Part shown: positions 6,313-16,800 of the stretch, in pieces
Layout of the letters: every line of letters begins with the position of its first letter
How positions within the stretch are numbered: the first letter of the stretch is position 1
Assembly (NCBI RefSeq): GCF_002356315.1
Contig: NZ_AP018164.1
Location: forward strand, 4,092,001-4,156,000
Length of the DNA stretch: 64,000 nt
Direction of reading: 5' to 3'
Source of the DNA: Mycobacterium shigaense
Lineage (GTDB): Bacteria > Actinomycetota > Actinomycetes > Mycobacteriales > Mycobacteriaceae
Notes under the pieces: generated by a model
Seen by the model: only the letters and a program-made list of their open reading frames with translations
Told to the model about the DNA's origin: nothing
Databases searched by the model: none
Program-made: the position numbers and the translations under genes

Positions 6313-9312
6313 TTACGTCTCGGCCACGGCGTCGAACACAGTCTTTTTCTTGGCTTTTCGCGTGGGCGGGCTGGGCCACCAGCCGGCCCGGCCGACCAGC
6401 GCGGCGATAGCGGGCACGGTGATGGTGCGCACCACGAACGTGTCGACCAGGATGCCCACCCCGATCACGAAGCCGGATTGGACGACGGCGCCGATGCTGG
6501 AGAACAGCAGCCCGAACATCGATGCGGCGAAGATCAGGCCCGCCGCGGTGATGACCGCGCCGGTGGAACGCACGGTTCGAATCACGCCGGTGCGCACACC
6601 GAACGGGGACTCGTCACGCAGCCGCGAGGCGAGCAACATGTTGTAGTCCGCGCCGACGGCGACCAGCACCACGAAGGCCAACCCCGCTACGCTCCAATGC
6701 AATTCCTGCCGCAACATGATCTGGAACACCAACACACCGACCCCGACCGCCGACAGGCAGGACACGATCACCGACCCGACCAGATACAGCGGCGCCACTA
6801 TCGCGCGCAGCAGCGCGACGAGGATCAACAGCACGACGGTGATGGTCACCACGACGATGAGCAGGATGTCGTGGTCGTAGTAATCCCGGGTATCGCGCAG
6901 GGTGACCGGATATCCCGAGATCGATACCGAGGCGTTGGACAACGACGTGTTCGGCTGCGCGCCTTTGGCGGTGGCCAGAATGGTGTTTACCTGGTTCATC
7001 GCCGCCGTGCTGAACGGATCGAGGCCGGTCTGGATGAAGTAGCGCGCCGAATGGCCGTCCGGCGAGATGAAGGACCGCGCAAGCCTTCTGAAGTCCTCGG
7101 TGCCGAGTGCGCGAGCGGGGATGTTGAACCCGGCCATCGACGGCTGCGACGCGTCCTGTCCCATGTCGATCAGAAACGCCGAGGCCCGACCCAGCCCCAC
7201 ACCCATCCGCTTGACCTCGTCGACCAGCAACTGCACGCCGTCGGCCACCTGGCGGCCCGCGCTGGCCAGGTCGTTGGCGCCGTGTTGCACCATTGCGATC
7301 CTCGATCGAGCCGTGCCCGGGTTGTCCATGCCCAGGTTGTGCAGCGAACCGACAGCGCCCTGCAACGTTCGGCTCAGGCCGCGCACGGTGGCGGCCAGCG
7401 TCTGAACGGACTGCGCCGACTGCAGTTGCCGGAACAGGTCGGAGATCTTGTTCAGGGTTCCGTCGTCGCGGGCGGTGATCAGCTTGTGGAACTGGGCGCG
7501 GGCGGAGCCGCACACCGGATTGGCGTCGCAGATGAGGCTGGCATCCAGGGCGGCGATGACGGCGTCGACCCACTCGAAGTTGTTCAGGGCTCCCGAGAAG
7601 TTGATCTGCAGCATGTCGCCCAGTGCGCGCATGCTGCTGACGAGCCGTGCGGCAGTGTCGATTTCGCCGAGGGTCTTGGAACCCCCGAAGATCTTCTCGA
7701 CCGACGCCAGCGCGTCGACCAGGCTCGTGATGCCCCCGATGGCCTGACCGACCTGGTTCCGCACATCGCCGAGCTTGTCGGCCAGCAGCCCGGCTCCGGA
7801 GGCCAGCCGGTTGAGATCGCCTTCGCGGCCGGTGATTTGGTCGGCCCCGGCGCCCAGCTGTTTGCCCACCTGTCCCGCCTGATAGGTGGCCCTGGCCAGT
7901 TCGAGCGGCTGGCCGGTGGGACGGGTGACGCCCCGGACCACGGCGACGCCCGGAATCTGGCTGATGCGCTGCGCCATCTGCTCGAGGTCGGCAAGCGCGA
8001 GCGGGCTGCGCAGATCGTCGGGTGATTGGACGAGCAGGTATTCCGGAATCGTCTGGTTCACCGGGAAATGGTGTTCGAGCGCGGCGTAACCGATCGAACT
8101 GCCGGCGGCGGCCGGCAACTGCTTGCGGTCGTCGTAGTTGAAATGAACGAAGGCCGTGCAGGTGGCCAGGGCGATCAGGACGATCAGGCTGACCACCAGG
8201 TATCGCCCGGGCGTTCGCACGATGCGTATTCCGGCGCGCCGCCAGAAGGCGGCGCCCTGCTCGCCGCGCGGGGCCACCCAGCCACGCGGCCCGGCCGCCG
8301 TCACGATGGCCGGCAGCAATGTCACTCCGGCCAGAAATGCGACGGCGATCGCGATCGCCAGTGCCGGGCCGACGGTCGAGAACAGCCCGAGCTTGGCGAA
8401 ACCCATACCGAGGAAGGTGATTCCGACCGTCCCCGCCGACGCGGCGATCACCTTGCCGACGGAGGCCACCGCCCGTTTCACGGCACGATCCGAATCCTCG
8501 CCGAGGCGGACGTAGTCGTGATATCGGCCGAGGAAGAAGACCGCGTAATCCGTTCCGGCGCCGGCGATCATCGCGGACAACAACACGATCGTCTGGTTCG
8601 ACACCGCCATCCCGGTCAGCGCGGAGACACCGGAAACCAACGCCTGCGCGATCACCAGGGCCGACCCGATAGTGACCAGGGGCAGCAGCATGGTGACCGG
8701 GCGGCGGTAGATGACAGCCAGGATCACCACCAGCAACACCATGATCGCCAGTTCGATCGACACCCGGTCGCGCGCCCCCGCGTCGGTCAAATCCGCGACG
8801 GTGCCGGCGGGCCCGGTCATGTCGGCCCGCAGGCCGGATCCGCCGTGCTTCAGTGTGTCGTTCACCAGGCCGACGACGTCGTTGTAGGCCCGGTAGGACT
8901 CGGGGGTACCCAGCTCGCCGGCCAAGCCCACGGGCAGGATCCACGCCTTGTTGTCCTTGCTGACCAGCAGGTCACGCAGCGGCGGGGCGCTGAGGAAGTC
9001 CTGCAGCATCACGACGTCTTTGGTGTCACGGCGCAGGCGATCCACCAAGCCCCGATACGCGCCTTCGTCGGCCGGGCCCAAGCCCTTGGCCCCGTCCTGA
9101 TTGGTCAGCAGAACAATCAGCACGTTTTCCGACCCGGCTTCGCCGAATGCCTTGGTGATCTTTTTCGCCGCCACGACCGACGCCGCGTCGGCCGGCAGCA
9201 ACGCGACGGGGTGTCGCTGCGACATCTGGGTCAGCGAGGGCACCGTGCTGGGCAGCAGCAGGGCCAGCACCAGCCAGCACCCGATCACGATCCACGGGCG
9301 CCGCGCCACCAA
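6313..9312 (-). CDS. mmpL10: MmpL10-like RND lipid transporter
   Basis: A protein of about 999 residues with the MmpL layout: one N-terminal helix, a periplasmic loop, a block of helices (IELAIMVLLVVILAVIYRR onward), a very large second periplasmic loop with coiled-coil-like heptads, and a second helical block. GTDYAVF in the first helical block and GADYNMLLASR in the second are the proton-relay Asp-Tyr pairs of MmpL proteins. In trehalose lipid loci MmpL10 exports the diacyl-trehalose made by PapA3 and Pks. The listed start is TTG 9312; the frame stays open upstream into papA (PGGAAIFGRLGELVARRPW) with no ATG or GTG seen, so the true start is uncertain. Confidence 0.92.
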   Translation of the reverse strand: MVARRPWIVIGCWLVLALLLPSTVPSLTQMSQRHPVALLPADAASVVAAKKITKAFGEAGSENVLIVLLTNQDGAKGLGPADEGAYRGLVDRLRRDTKDVVMLQDFLSAPPLRDLLVSKDNKAWILPVGLAGELGTPESYRAYNDVVGLVNDTLKHGGSGLRADMTGPAGTVADLTDAGARDRVSIELAIMVLLVVILAVIYRRPVTMLLPLVTIGSALVIAQALVSGVSALTGMAVSNQTIVLLSAMIAGAGTDYAVFFLGRYHDYVRLGEDSDRAVKRAVASVGKVIAASAGTVGITFLGMGFAKLGLFSTVGPALAIAIAVAFLAGVTLLPAIVTAAGPRGWVAPRGEQGAAFWRRAGIRIVRTPGRYLVVSLIVLIALATCTAFVHFNYDDRKQLPAAAGSSIGYAALEHHFPVNQTIPEYLLVQSPDDLRSPLALADLEQMAQRISQIPGVAVVRGVTRPTGQPLELARATYQAGQVGKQLGAGADQITGREGDLNRLASGAGLLADKLGDVRNQVGQAIGGITSLVDALASVEKIFGGSKTLGEIDTAARLVSSMRALGDMLQINFSGALNNFEWVDAVIAALDASLICDANPVCGSARAQFHKLITARDDGTLNKISDLFRQLQSAQSVQTLAATVRGLSRTLQGAVGSLHNLGMDNPGTARSRIAMVQHGANDLASAGRQVADGVQLLVDEVKRMGVGLGRASAFLIDMGQDASQPSMAGFNIPARALGTEDFRRLARSFISPDGHSARYFIQTGLDPFSTAAMNQVNTILATAKGAQPNTSLSNASVSISGYPVTLRDTRDYYDHDILLIVVVTITVVLLILVALLRAIVAPLYLVGSVIVSCLSAVGVGVLVFQIMLRQELHWSVAGLAFVVLVAVGADYNMLLASRLRDESPFGVRTGVIRTVRSTGAVITAAGLIFAASMFGLLFSSIGAVVQSGFVIGVGILVDTFVVRTITVPAIAALVGRAGWWPSPPTRKAKKKTVFDAVAET

Positions 9313-9366
9313 CTCGCCTAGCCGACCGAAGATCGCTGCACCCCCGGCCGTCCGCGATGCGTTCCG

Positions 9367-10785
9367 TCAGGCCACATGCCGCCGCCAGTGCCCGCCCTCG
9401 GCGACCCGTACGAAGACGGACTTCAACGCCTCCAGATAGCGCGCCACCGATTCCCGGGCCTCGGGATTGTCCGGGAACATCACCGTCACGGCGGTCTCCT
9501 GCTCCACCCGGATCACGTAGATCGACATCTGATACGAGTAGCGACCGTCGCTGTAGACGCCGATGTTGAGCCCGTCGAGTTCGGCGGTCAGCAGCGCCGA
9601 CAGCGGGGCCGTGCCCGCGTCGAGGAAGTTGATCACCGGGAAGTTGGGCCGCGGCTTGTGTACCGTCGGGGCCAACTCCACCACCCGCTCATAGGGCACC
9701 TCGGCCAAATGCACGTCGGCGTCGAAGGATTGCTGCGCGGCGCGCGCGGCCTCCTCGAACGAGGAGTCGGCGATCGGGACGGTGACCGGGATCAGGCCGG
9801 TAAACCACCCCTGCGTGAGCGCATCGGCCGCCGTCTTGCGGGTGTCGCGGGGTGTGAGCCCGTAATAGGTGCTCGCCCCGGTCAATTCGTGCTCAGCCAG
9901 GCCGCAGCAGGCCAGCACTCCGCCGATGAACCGCGCACCGGCATCCCGGCAGAGCGACTCGAATTGAGCGGTCTGCGGCTCGTCCAGCATTGTCACCGTG
10001 ACGATGTCGGCCTGGCTGGGCAGCGAGGCGTCGCCGAGCGGCAGTGCGAATTCGGGCAGACTGCCGCCGTTGCTCTCGGCGAACTGTGTCCAGGCACGAA
10101 CCTGCGGGGACTCCGCGGTCAGCTCGTCGGTGAAACCGCGCTGCCGGAGACAGAATTCGTCGTAACTGCCCGCCGGCGGCAGCTCGAGGGGCGCTCCCCC
10201 GCCGACCAGGGACCCGTACATCATGTGGAACTCCATCAGCGTCACTCCGACGACCATCGCGTCCACGTGCACATGGTCGATGCTCGCGTAGAAGGTGAAG
10301 TGGTCGTCGCTCTGGATGACGCCGAACCGAAAACATCCCCACTGCAACGGGTCCGGGGTGTGCACCGCGAGGTCCCGGATTTCGCCGAGCGTCAGCTCAC
10401 CGTGCTTGACGGGCACGAATTCGATGGCCGCCGAGTCCGCCACGGTGTGCCGGACGATCCGGTCGTCGTCGGCGTACTCGAACCAGCTGCGATAGGTGTC
10501 GTGGCGCCGAACATGGGCGTTGACAACGTAATTCACCGCCCGAAGGTCGCACCGGCCGGGTTGGTCGCTGCTGATGATCATCAGCCGGGAGTAATCGAGT
10601 CCCTTGGCCTTCTGCTCGACGTAACCCCGGATGTGCTGTGCCTGCATGTAGCTCACCGGCACCGAACTGACCGGCGCGGCAGCCACCCGCTCCAGCGTGG
10701 CCGGCGTCGGCTGCCACGAGACGGTGTCACCCGGGACCGGGTCCCAATCGAACAGCGTTCCAACTGTTAACGGCCCTACCCGCAC
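9367..10785 (-). CDS. papA3: PapA3-like polyketide-associated acyltransferase
   Basis: A 472-residue condensation-domain acyltransferase. The catalytic HxxxD is HVHVD (about residue 172), and the structural region near GVYSDGRYSYQ matches the DFGWG position of the family. It should esterify trehalose with fatty acyl chains from the Pks. I chose GTG 10785 because GAGGAG lies eight bases upstream and it follows the pks stop by 22 bases. The longer frame from 10872 would overlap the pks ACP domain. Order pks-papA-mmpL on one strand is that of acyl-trehalose loci (Rv1180-Rv1183 and trehalose polyphleate). Confidence 0.92.
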   Translation of the reverse strand: MRVGPLTVGTLFDWDPVPGDTVSWQPTPATLERVAAAPVSSVPVSYMQAQHIRGYVEQKAKGLDYSRLMIISSDQPGRCDLRAVNYVVNAHVRRHDTYRSWFEYADDDRIVRHTVADSAAIEFVPVKHGELTLGEIRDLAVHTPDPLQWGCFRFGVIQSDDHFTFYASIDHVHVDAMVVGVTLMEFHMMYGSLVGGGAPLELPPAGSYDEFCLRQRGFTDELTAESPQVRAWTQFAESNGGSLPEFALPLGDASLPSQADIVTVTMLDEPQTAQFESLCRDAGARFIGGVLACCGLAEHELTGASTYYGLTPRDTRKTAADALTQGWFTGLIPVTVPIADSSFEEAARAAQQSFDADVHLAEVPYERVVELAPTVHKPRPNFPVINFLDAGTAPLSALLTAELDGLNIGVYSDGRYSYQMSIYVIRVEQETAVTVMFPDNPEARESVARYLEALKSVFVRVAEGGHWRRHVA

Positions 10786-10807
10786 TGGTTTGTCTCCTCG
10801 TTTCGTT

Positions 10808-13800
10808 TCAGCTGGTCGCCAACGCGGCTTCCGTGGTTGCCAGCTCCTCGCAAAGGTGCTCTGCCAGACCACGAACGGTGGTGATCTTCGTGGGACTGAT
10901 ACGAACCCCGGTCTCGGTTTCGATCCGGGTCCGCAGCTCCAGGTTGCCCAGCGAATCCAGCCCGTACTCGGACAGCGGCCGATCCGGATCGATGGTGCGA
11001 CGCAACAGCAGGCTGATCTGATCCGATATCAACCGCCGGATCATGCCGGGCCACTCGTCGGGCGGCGCCGCGTTCAGTTCGGCGACGAATTTCCCTTTGT
11101 CCGCCTGGCCGTTCGCCATGGACTGGAACGCTTCGGCGAAGCGGCTGCGCTGCGCGAAGGCGTTGAGCCAGGCCGTGCCCATGATCGGCGCATAGCAAGA
11201 GTACGGGCGGCTGTAGCGCACCAGCGACTGAAATGCCCAATAGCCCTCCGCGGGCGCGATCGAGGCGCCCGTCTCCTCGGCCATGGCCGTGGCGCGAACG
11301 TGGCCGACCTCGGCCCACGCGCCCCAAGCGATCGCGGTGCTCGGCAAGCCCTGGGCGCGTCGCCAGTGGGCAAAGGCGTTCAGCCAGCTGTTCGCCGCCG
11401 CGTAGGCACCCTGCCCCGGCGAGCCCACCAACGCCGCCGCCGTCGAAAAGGTGCAGAACCAATCCAGCGGCTGGTCGGCTTCTATTTCCTGCACGGCCTG
11501 ATGCAGGTTCCACCCGCCGTAAGCCTTTGGCGCCCAACACCGGTCGATCAGGTCGTCGGTGACGTTGAACAGCGTGGCGTCCTCGACGACCCCCGCCGAA
11601 TGCAGCACGCCCCGCAGCGGCAAGCCGGATGCGGTCGCGACCGTCACCAGGCGTCGGGCAAAAGCGGGGTCGGCGACGTCGCCGCACTCCACCTGGACGT
11701 CGGCGCCCCGGGCGCGCAGCGACTCGATGACTTCCCGCGCCCGAGCGTTCGGTGCCGAGCGGGAGTTCAGCACGATCCGTCCGCAGCCGGTCGCGGCCAT
11801 CTCGCCACCCAGGTACAACCCGAGCCCGGTCAGTCCGCCGGTGATGATGTAGGCGCCGTCGCGGCGGAACACCGGCTTCTCCTCCGGCGGTACGACGGCC
11901 ACGCTGGATCCGGTGTGCGGAATGTCGAGCAGCACTTTTCCGGTGTGGCCCGCCGCACCGACCAAACGCACGGCCGCGGCCGCATCGGCCACCGGGTAGT
12001 GCGTGATCGGCGGCAGCGGCAGCGTCCCGTCGGCCGTGTGTTGGTAGACCGTGTTCAGCAGGCGCGCAACGACTTCCGGGTGTGTGTGCGTCAGCAGCGC
12101 GAGATCGACGGCATACAGCGAGAGGTTGCGCCGGAACGGGAACAGCCCCAGCCGGGTGTCGCCGTAGATGTCGCGTTTGCCGATTTCGACGAATCGCCCA
12201 CCGAAGGCCAGCAATTCGACTCCCGCGCGTTGCCCGGCGCCGGGCAGCGAATTGAGCACGACGTCGACACCATAGCCGTCGGTATCGTCGCGGATCTGCT
12301 CGGCGAAGTCGGTGCTGCGAGAGTCGTAGACATGCTTGATACCCATGTCGCGCAACAACTCTCGCCGATGCGGGCTGCCCGCCGTGGCAAAGATCTCGCA
12401 ACCGGCGGCGCGGGCGATCGCGATCGCCGCCTGCCCGACCCCGCCGGTGCCCGAATGGATCAGCACCTTCTCGCCCGGCGCTATGCGGGCCAGATCGTGC
12501 AGGCCGTACCAGGCGGTTGCCGCCGCGGTCGGCACCGCCGCCGCGTCGGCGAGCGGAACCTCGGGCGGTAGCGCGACCGCGAGACGCGCGTCGCAGGTGA
12601 CGAACGTGCTCCAGCACCCGTTGCGGGACAAGCCCGCCACCCGATCGCCGACCCGATGCCCGGTGACGCCCGACCCGACCGCGGTCACCACGCCGGCGAA
12701 GTCGATGCCCAGTTGTTGGCGGTAACCCTCGAAGGTGGGGTAGCGGCCGAAGGCGACGAGCACGTCGGCGAAGTTGACGCTGGACGCGGTCACCGCGACT
12801 TCGATCTCGCCCGGGCCCGGCTCGGCCCGGTTCACCGCGACGAACTCCAGCGACTCCAGGTCACCGGGAGCGCGGACCTGCAACCGCATGCCATCGCGCC
12901 CGTGGTCTACCACCGTGGTCAACCGTTCGTCCGGCCGCAGCGGACCGGACCGCAGCCGCGCGGTGTACCAATCCCCACTGCGCCAAGCGGTTTCGTCCTC
13001 CTCGGACCCGCTCTGCAATTGCCGCGACAGCTGCGCGACGTCGGTGTCGTCGTCGACGTCGATCTGGGTCGCGCTCAGGTGGGGGTATTCGGAGTCGATC
13101 ACCCGGATCAGGCCGCGCAACCCGCCCTGTTCGAGGTTCGCCCGATCCTCCTCGAGCACGGTGGCCGCGTTTCTGGTCACGACGAACAGCCGGGGCGCCC
13201 CGCCGGGCAACTCCGCCAGCTCGCGGGCGATCCCGACCAGCTGCGCGACGTAGTCGCGGCCGCGCCGCAACTGATCGGCGTCATCGGTAGCCGCTGCGGT
13301 CACCACGACCACGCCGGCAAGCCCGCGTGCGGAACCCTGGGGTCCGTCACCACCGAGCAACCCGCGCAGCGCCGTCGGGTCACCCGACTCGAGCGGTCCC
13401 GGAGGCAGGTGCGCGGTATTGCATTGCGCGCCATCGGAACTCAACGCACCGGCGAGTTGTTCGGTCAGCGAATCGCCGTCCTGCGCGCTGAGCAGCAGCC
13501 AGGTGCCGGACTCGGGCTGTGCCACCTCCGGCAGCTCACGCGACTCCCACTCGATGGTGAACAGCCGCTCGTTCATCAGGCGGTTGGCGTGTTCATGCTC
13601 GGAAACCCCGGCCGACAGTTCCAACCCCTCGACGGTCAACAGCACCGTGCCCGACTGGTCCAAGATCTCCAGGTCGGCCTCGCACTCGCCGGCCGGCGAG
13701 GCCGTGACACGGGTCAGGCAGTAATGGGCGGTGCGGGTCGAATGGTAGTTGCGCAGCCGGCGCACGCCCACCGGCAGGAGCAGGCCGCCGGCGCCGGCCT

Positions 13801-16800
13801 TCTGCAGCTGGGGGTGCACGATGACCGACTGGAAGCAGGCGTCCAGCAGCGCGGGGTGGGTGACGTAGGCCGACTGCTGGGAGCGGATGGCCCCGGGCAG
13901 CGCCACCTCGGCGAGCGCGGTGGTGACTTGTCCCCCGGTACCGTCGATCCCGTCGCCGGTGTATACGGCGGCCAGGCCGGCGAAGGCTGGGCCGTATTGG
14001 ATGCCGACGCCGTCGAAGGCGTCGCGCAGGTCGGCGCCGTCCATCCGGGTCGGGTGGGCAGCGAGCAGCGCCTCGATGTCATGCGTGGGCGGCGGTTGCA
14101 CGTCCGTCCCGGCGTGCAGGATGGCGCTCGCGCGCCGAACGCGCTGGCCCTCCTCGTGCGTGTCGACAGCGAATTCGAGTGCGCCGGAGGCCGAGACCGT
14201 CGCCGACGACGACGCCACCGTCTGGTCGTCGAGCAACAGCGTCGCCTCGAACGAGATGTCGTGCACCTCGGCCTCCTCGCCGAGCGTGGTGCGCGCCGCG
14301 GTCAGTGCCATCTCGCAGTAGGCGGCACCGGGAAGCGTTGCCACGCTGTGGAGTTGGTGGTCGGCAAGCCACGGGTGGGCGTCGATGCCCACCTGGCCCT
14401 GCCACACGTGGCGTTCCGGCTCCTCGCGCAGGTGCACGTGCGCACCGAGCAGCGGGTGCACGGCCTGCACCGAGGCACCCGACAGTTGCTCGCCGGATTC
14501 CCGGCTGAGCAGCAGCTTGCGGCGAGTCCAGGTCGGCAACGGCGCCTCCACCAGCTGCCCGCTGGGGTACTGGGTGGCGAAATCCACTGCGGCACCGGCG
14601 CTGTGCACGTCGGCGACAAAACCCCGCAGGCCGTACGGCAGTTGCGCCTCCCGCCGCATGGCCGCCAGCGCGGCGATCGGCATGTCCAGGCTGGCGGCGT
14701 TCTGCTCGACGGCGTAGGTGAGCAGCGGATGCGGCGCCAGCTCGCCGAAGACCCGGAACCCGTCCTTGAGGGCCGCCTGCACAGCGGCGGCAAATCGCAC
14801 CGTGTAGCGCAGGTTTTCGGCCCAGTAGTCGGCGGTGAACGACGGCTGTTCGCGCGGGTCCCACAGCGTGGCGGAGTAGTACGGGACCTCGGGCGCCCTC
14901 GGCTCGAGATCGGCGAGGACCTCCAGCAGCTCATCGAGAATCGGGTCGACCTGCGGCGAGTGCGACGCGACATCCACGGCCACCTCGCGCGCCAGCACGT
15001 CCTGTTGCTCCCACATCGCGACTAGGGAGCGGATCGACTCGGTGGCACCTCCGACGACCGTCGACGTCGGGGAGGCGACCACGGACAGCACGACGTCGGA
15101 CACGCCCCGCATGGACAGCTCCGACAACACTTGCTGCCCGGGCAGTTCCACCGACGCCATCGCGCCGCTGCCCGCGACGCGCTTCATCAGCCGCGAGCGG
15201 CGGCAGATGACCCGCAGCCCGTCTTCGAGCGACAACGCTCCGGCGACGACGGCCGCGGCCGCCTCGCCCAGCGAGTGGCCGATCACCGCACCCGGGCGCA
15301 CGCCGTAGGACGTCATCGTCTCGGCCAGCGCCACCTGCAGCGCGAAGATCGTCGGCTGCACGCGGTCGATCCCGTTGACGGTCTCGGCCGCCAACATCGC
15401 CTCGGTCACCGAAAAGCCCGATTCCCGGGCGATCACCGGCTCGATCGCCGCGACGGTCGCGGCGAAGACCGGCTCGGTGGCCAGCAGCTCGGCGCCCATC
15501 TTCGACCACTGCGAACCCTGCCCGGAGAACACCCATACCGGGCCGCGGTCGTCCTGGCCCACGGCGGGCTGCACCGGGATGTCGCCCTCCACGATGCCCC
15601 GCAGGGCCGCACCGAGTTCGGCGAAGCTGCCCGCCGACACTACCGCGCGCACCGGCCGGTGCGCCCGGCGGCGCGACAAGGTGTAGCCCAGATCGCGCAG
15701 GCCGACGGCGCCGGCGCGCTCGTCGACGCCCTGCTCCTCCAGCCAATCCGCCAGCCGGGCCGCCGTCTCCCGCAGTTGCTCGGCCGAGGTCGACGAGACC
15801 GGGAACAGCAGCGGGCCGTCCGGCTGTGCGGGGACCTGCGCAGCCGCGTGTTCTGGTGCTTGTTCTAAGACGGCGTGCACGTTGGTGCCGGACATGCCGT
15901 ACGACGACACCGCGGCGCGCCGCGGGTGGTGGCCGTTGGTCGGCCACGGCGTATTGGCCTGCGGCACGAACAGTTCGGTGTCGATCTCGGCCAGCTGGTC
16001 GGGCAGCCGGTTGAAGTGCAGGTTCTGCGGGACAACCCCGTGCTGCAGCGCGAGGATGGCCTTCATCATCCCCAGCACGCCCGACGTCGACTGCATGTGA
16101 CCGAAGTTCGTCTTCACCGATGCCAGCGCGCAGGGCCCGTCGGTGCCGTAAACCGCCGCCAGGCTGGCGTATTCGACCGGGTCGCCGACCGGGGTGCCGG
16201 TGCCGTGCGCCTCGACCATGCCGACCGTGGTGGGGTCGACGCCGGCCACCGCCAGGGCCTTTCGGTAGGCCGCGACCTGCGCGTGCTCGGACGGCGCCGC
16301 GATGTTCGGGGTTCGGCCGTCCTGGTTGGCCGCGGTGCCCCGCACGACGGCCAGGATGCGATCGCCGTCGCGCTGCGCGTCGGGCAGCCGCTTGAGCATG
16401 AGCACCACGCAACCCTCACTCGAGGTGAACCCGTCGGCCGCGGCGTCGAACGCATGGCAGCGTCCGGTCGGCGACAACATGCCCTGCAGCGATCCCGCGA
16501 CCGACTTCCGCGGCTCCAGGATCACCACCACGCCGCCGGCCAACGCCATGTCGCTCTCGCCGGTGTGCAGGCTGCCGCAGGCCTGGTGCACGGCCATCAA
16601 CCCCGACGAGCAGGCGGTGTCGACCGTGGCCGCGGGTCCGTGCAGACCCAGCGTGTAGGACACGCGGCCGGACGCGAAACTGTTGCACGTGCCGGTGAAT
16701 CCGTAGGGCCCCTCCGCCGCGCCGCAATCGGCGGACAGCAGCTCGTAATCACCGTGCGTCAATCCCACGAAGACGCCGGTCTGCGAACCGACCAGGGACG

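Noticed and set aside
8026..9321. 431-codon plus-strand ORF over mmpL10
   Set aside because: Low-complexity His/Asp/Gln-rich shadow frame of a real minus-strand transporter.
10786..10872. N-terminal extension of papA into pks
   Set aside because: It overlaps the ACP-coding part of pks, and GTG 10785 has its own GAGGAG.
12656..15025. 789-codon plus-strand ORF inside the pks
   Set aside because: It is the reverse frame of a GC-rich Pks gene with Arg/Gly/Gln-rich sequence and no domain; the minus-strand KS-AT-DH-ER-KR-ACP is clear.
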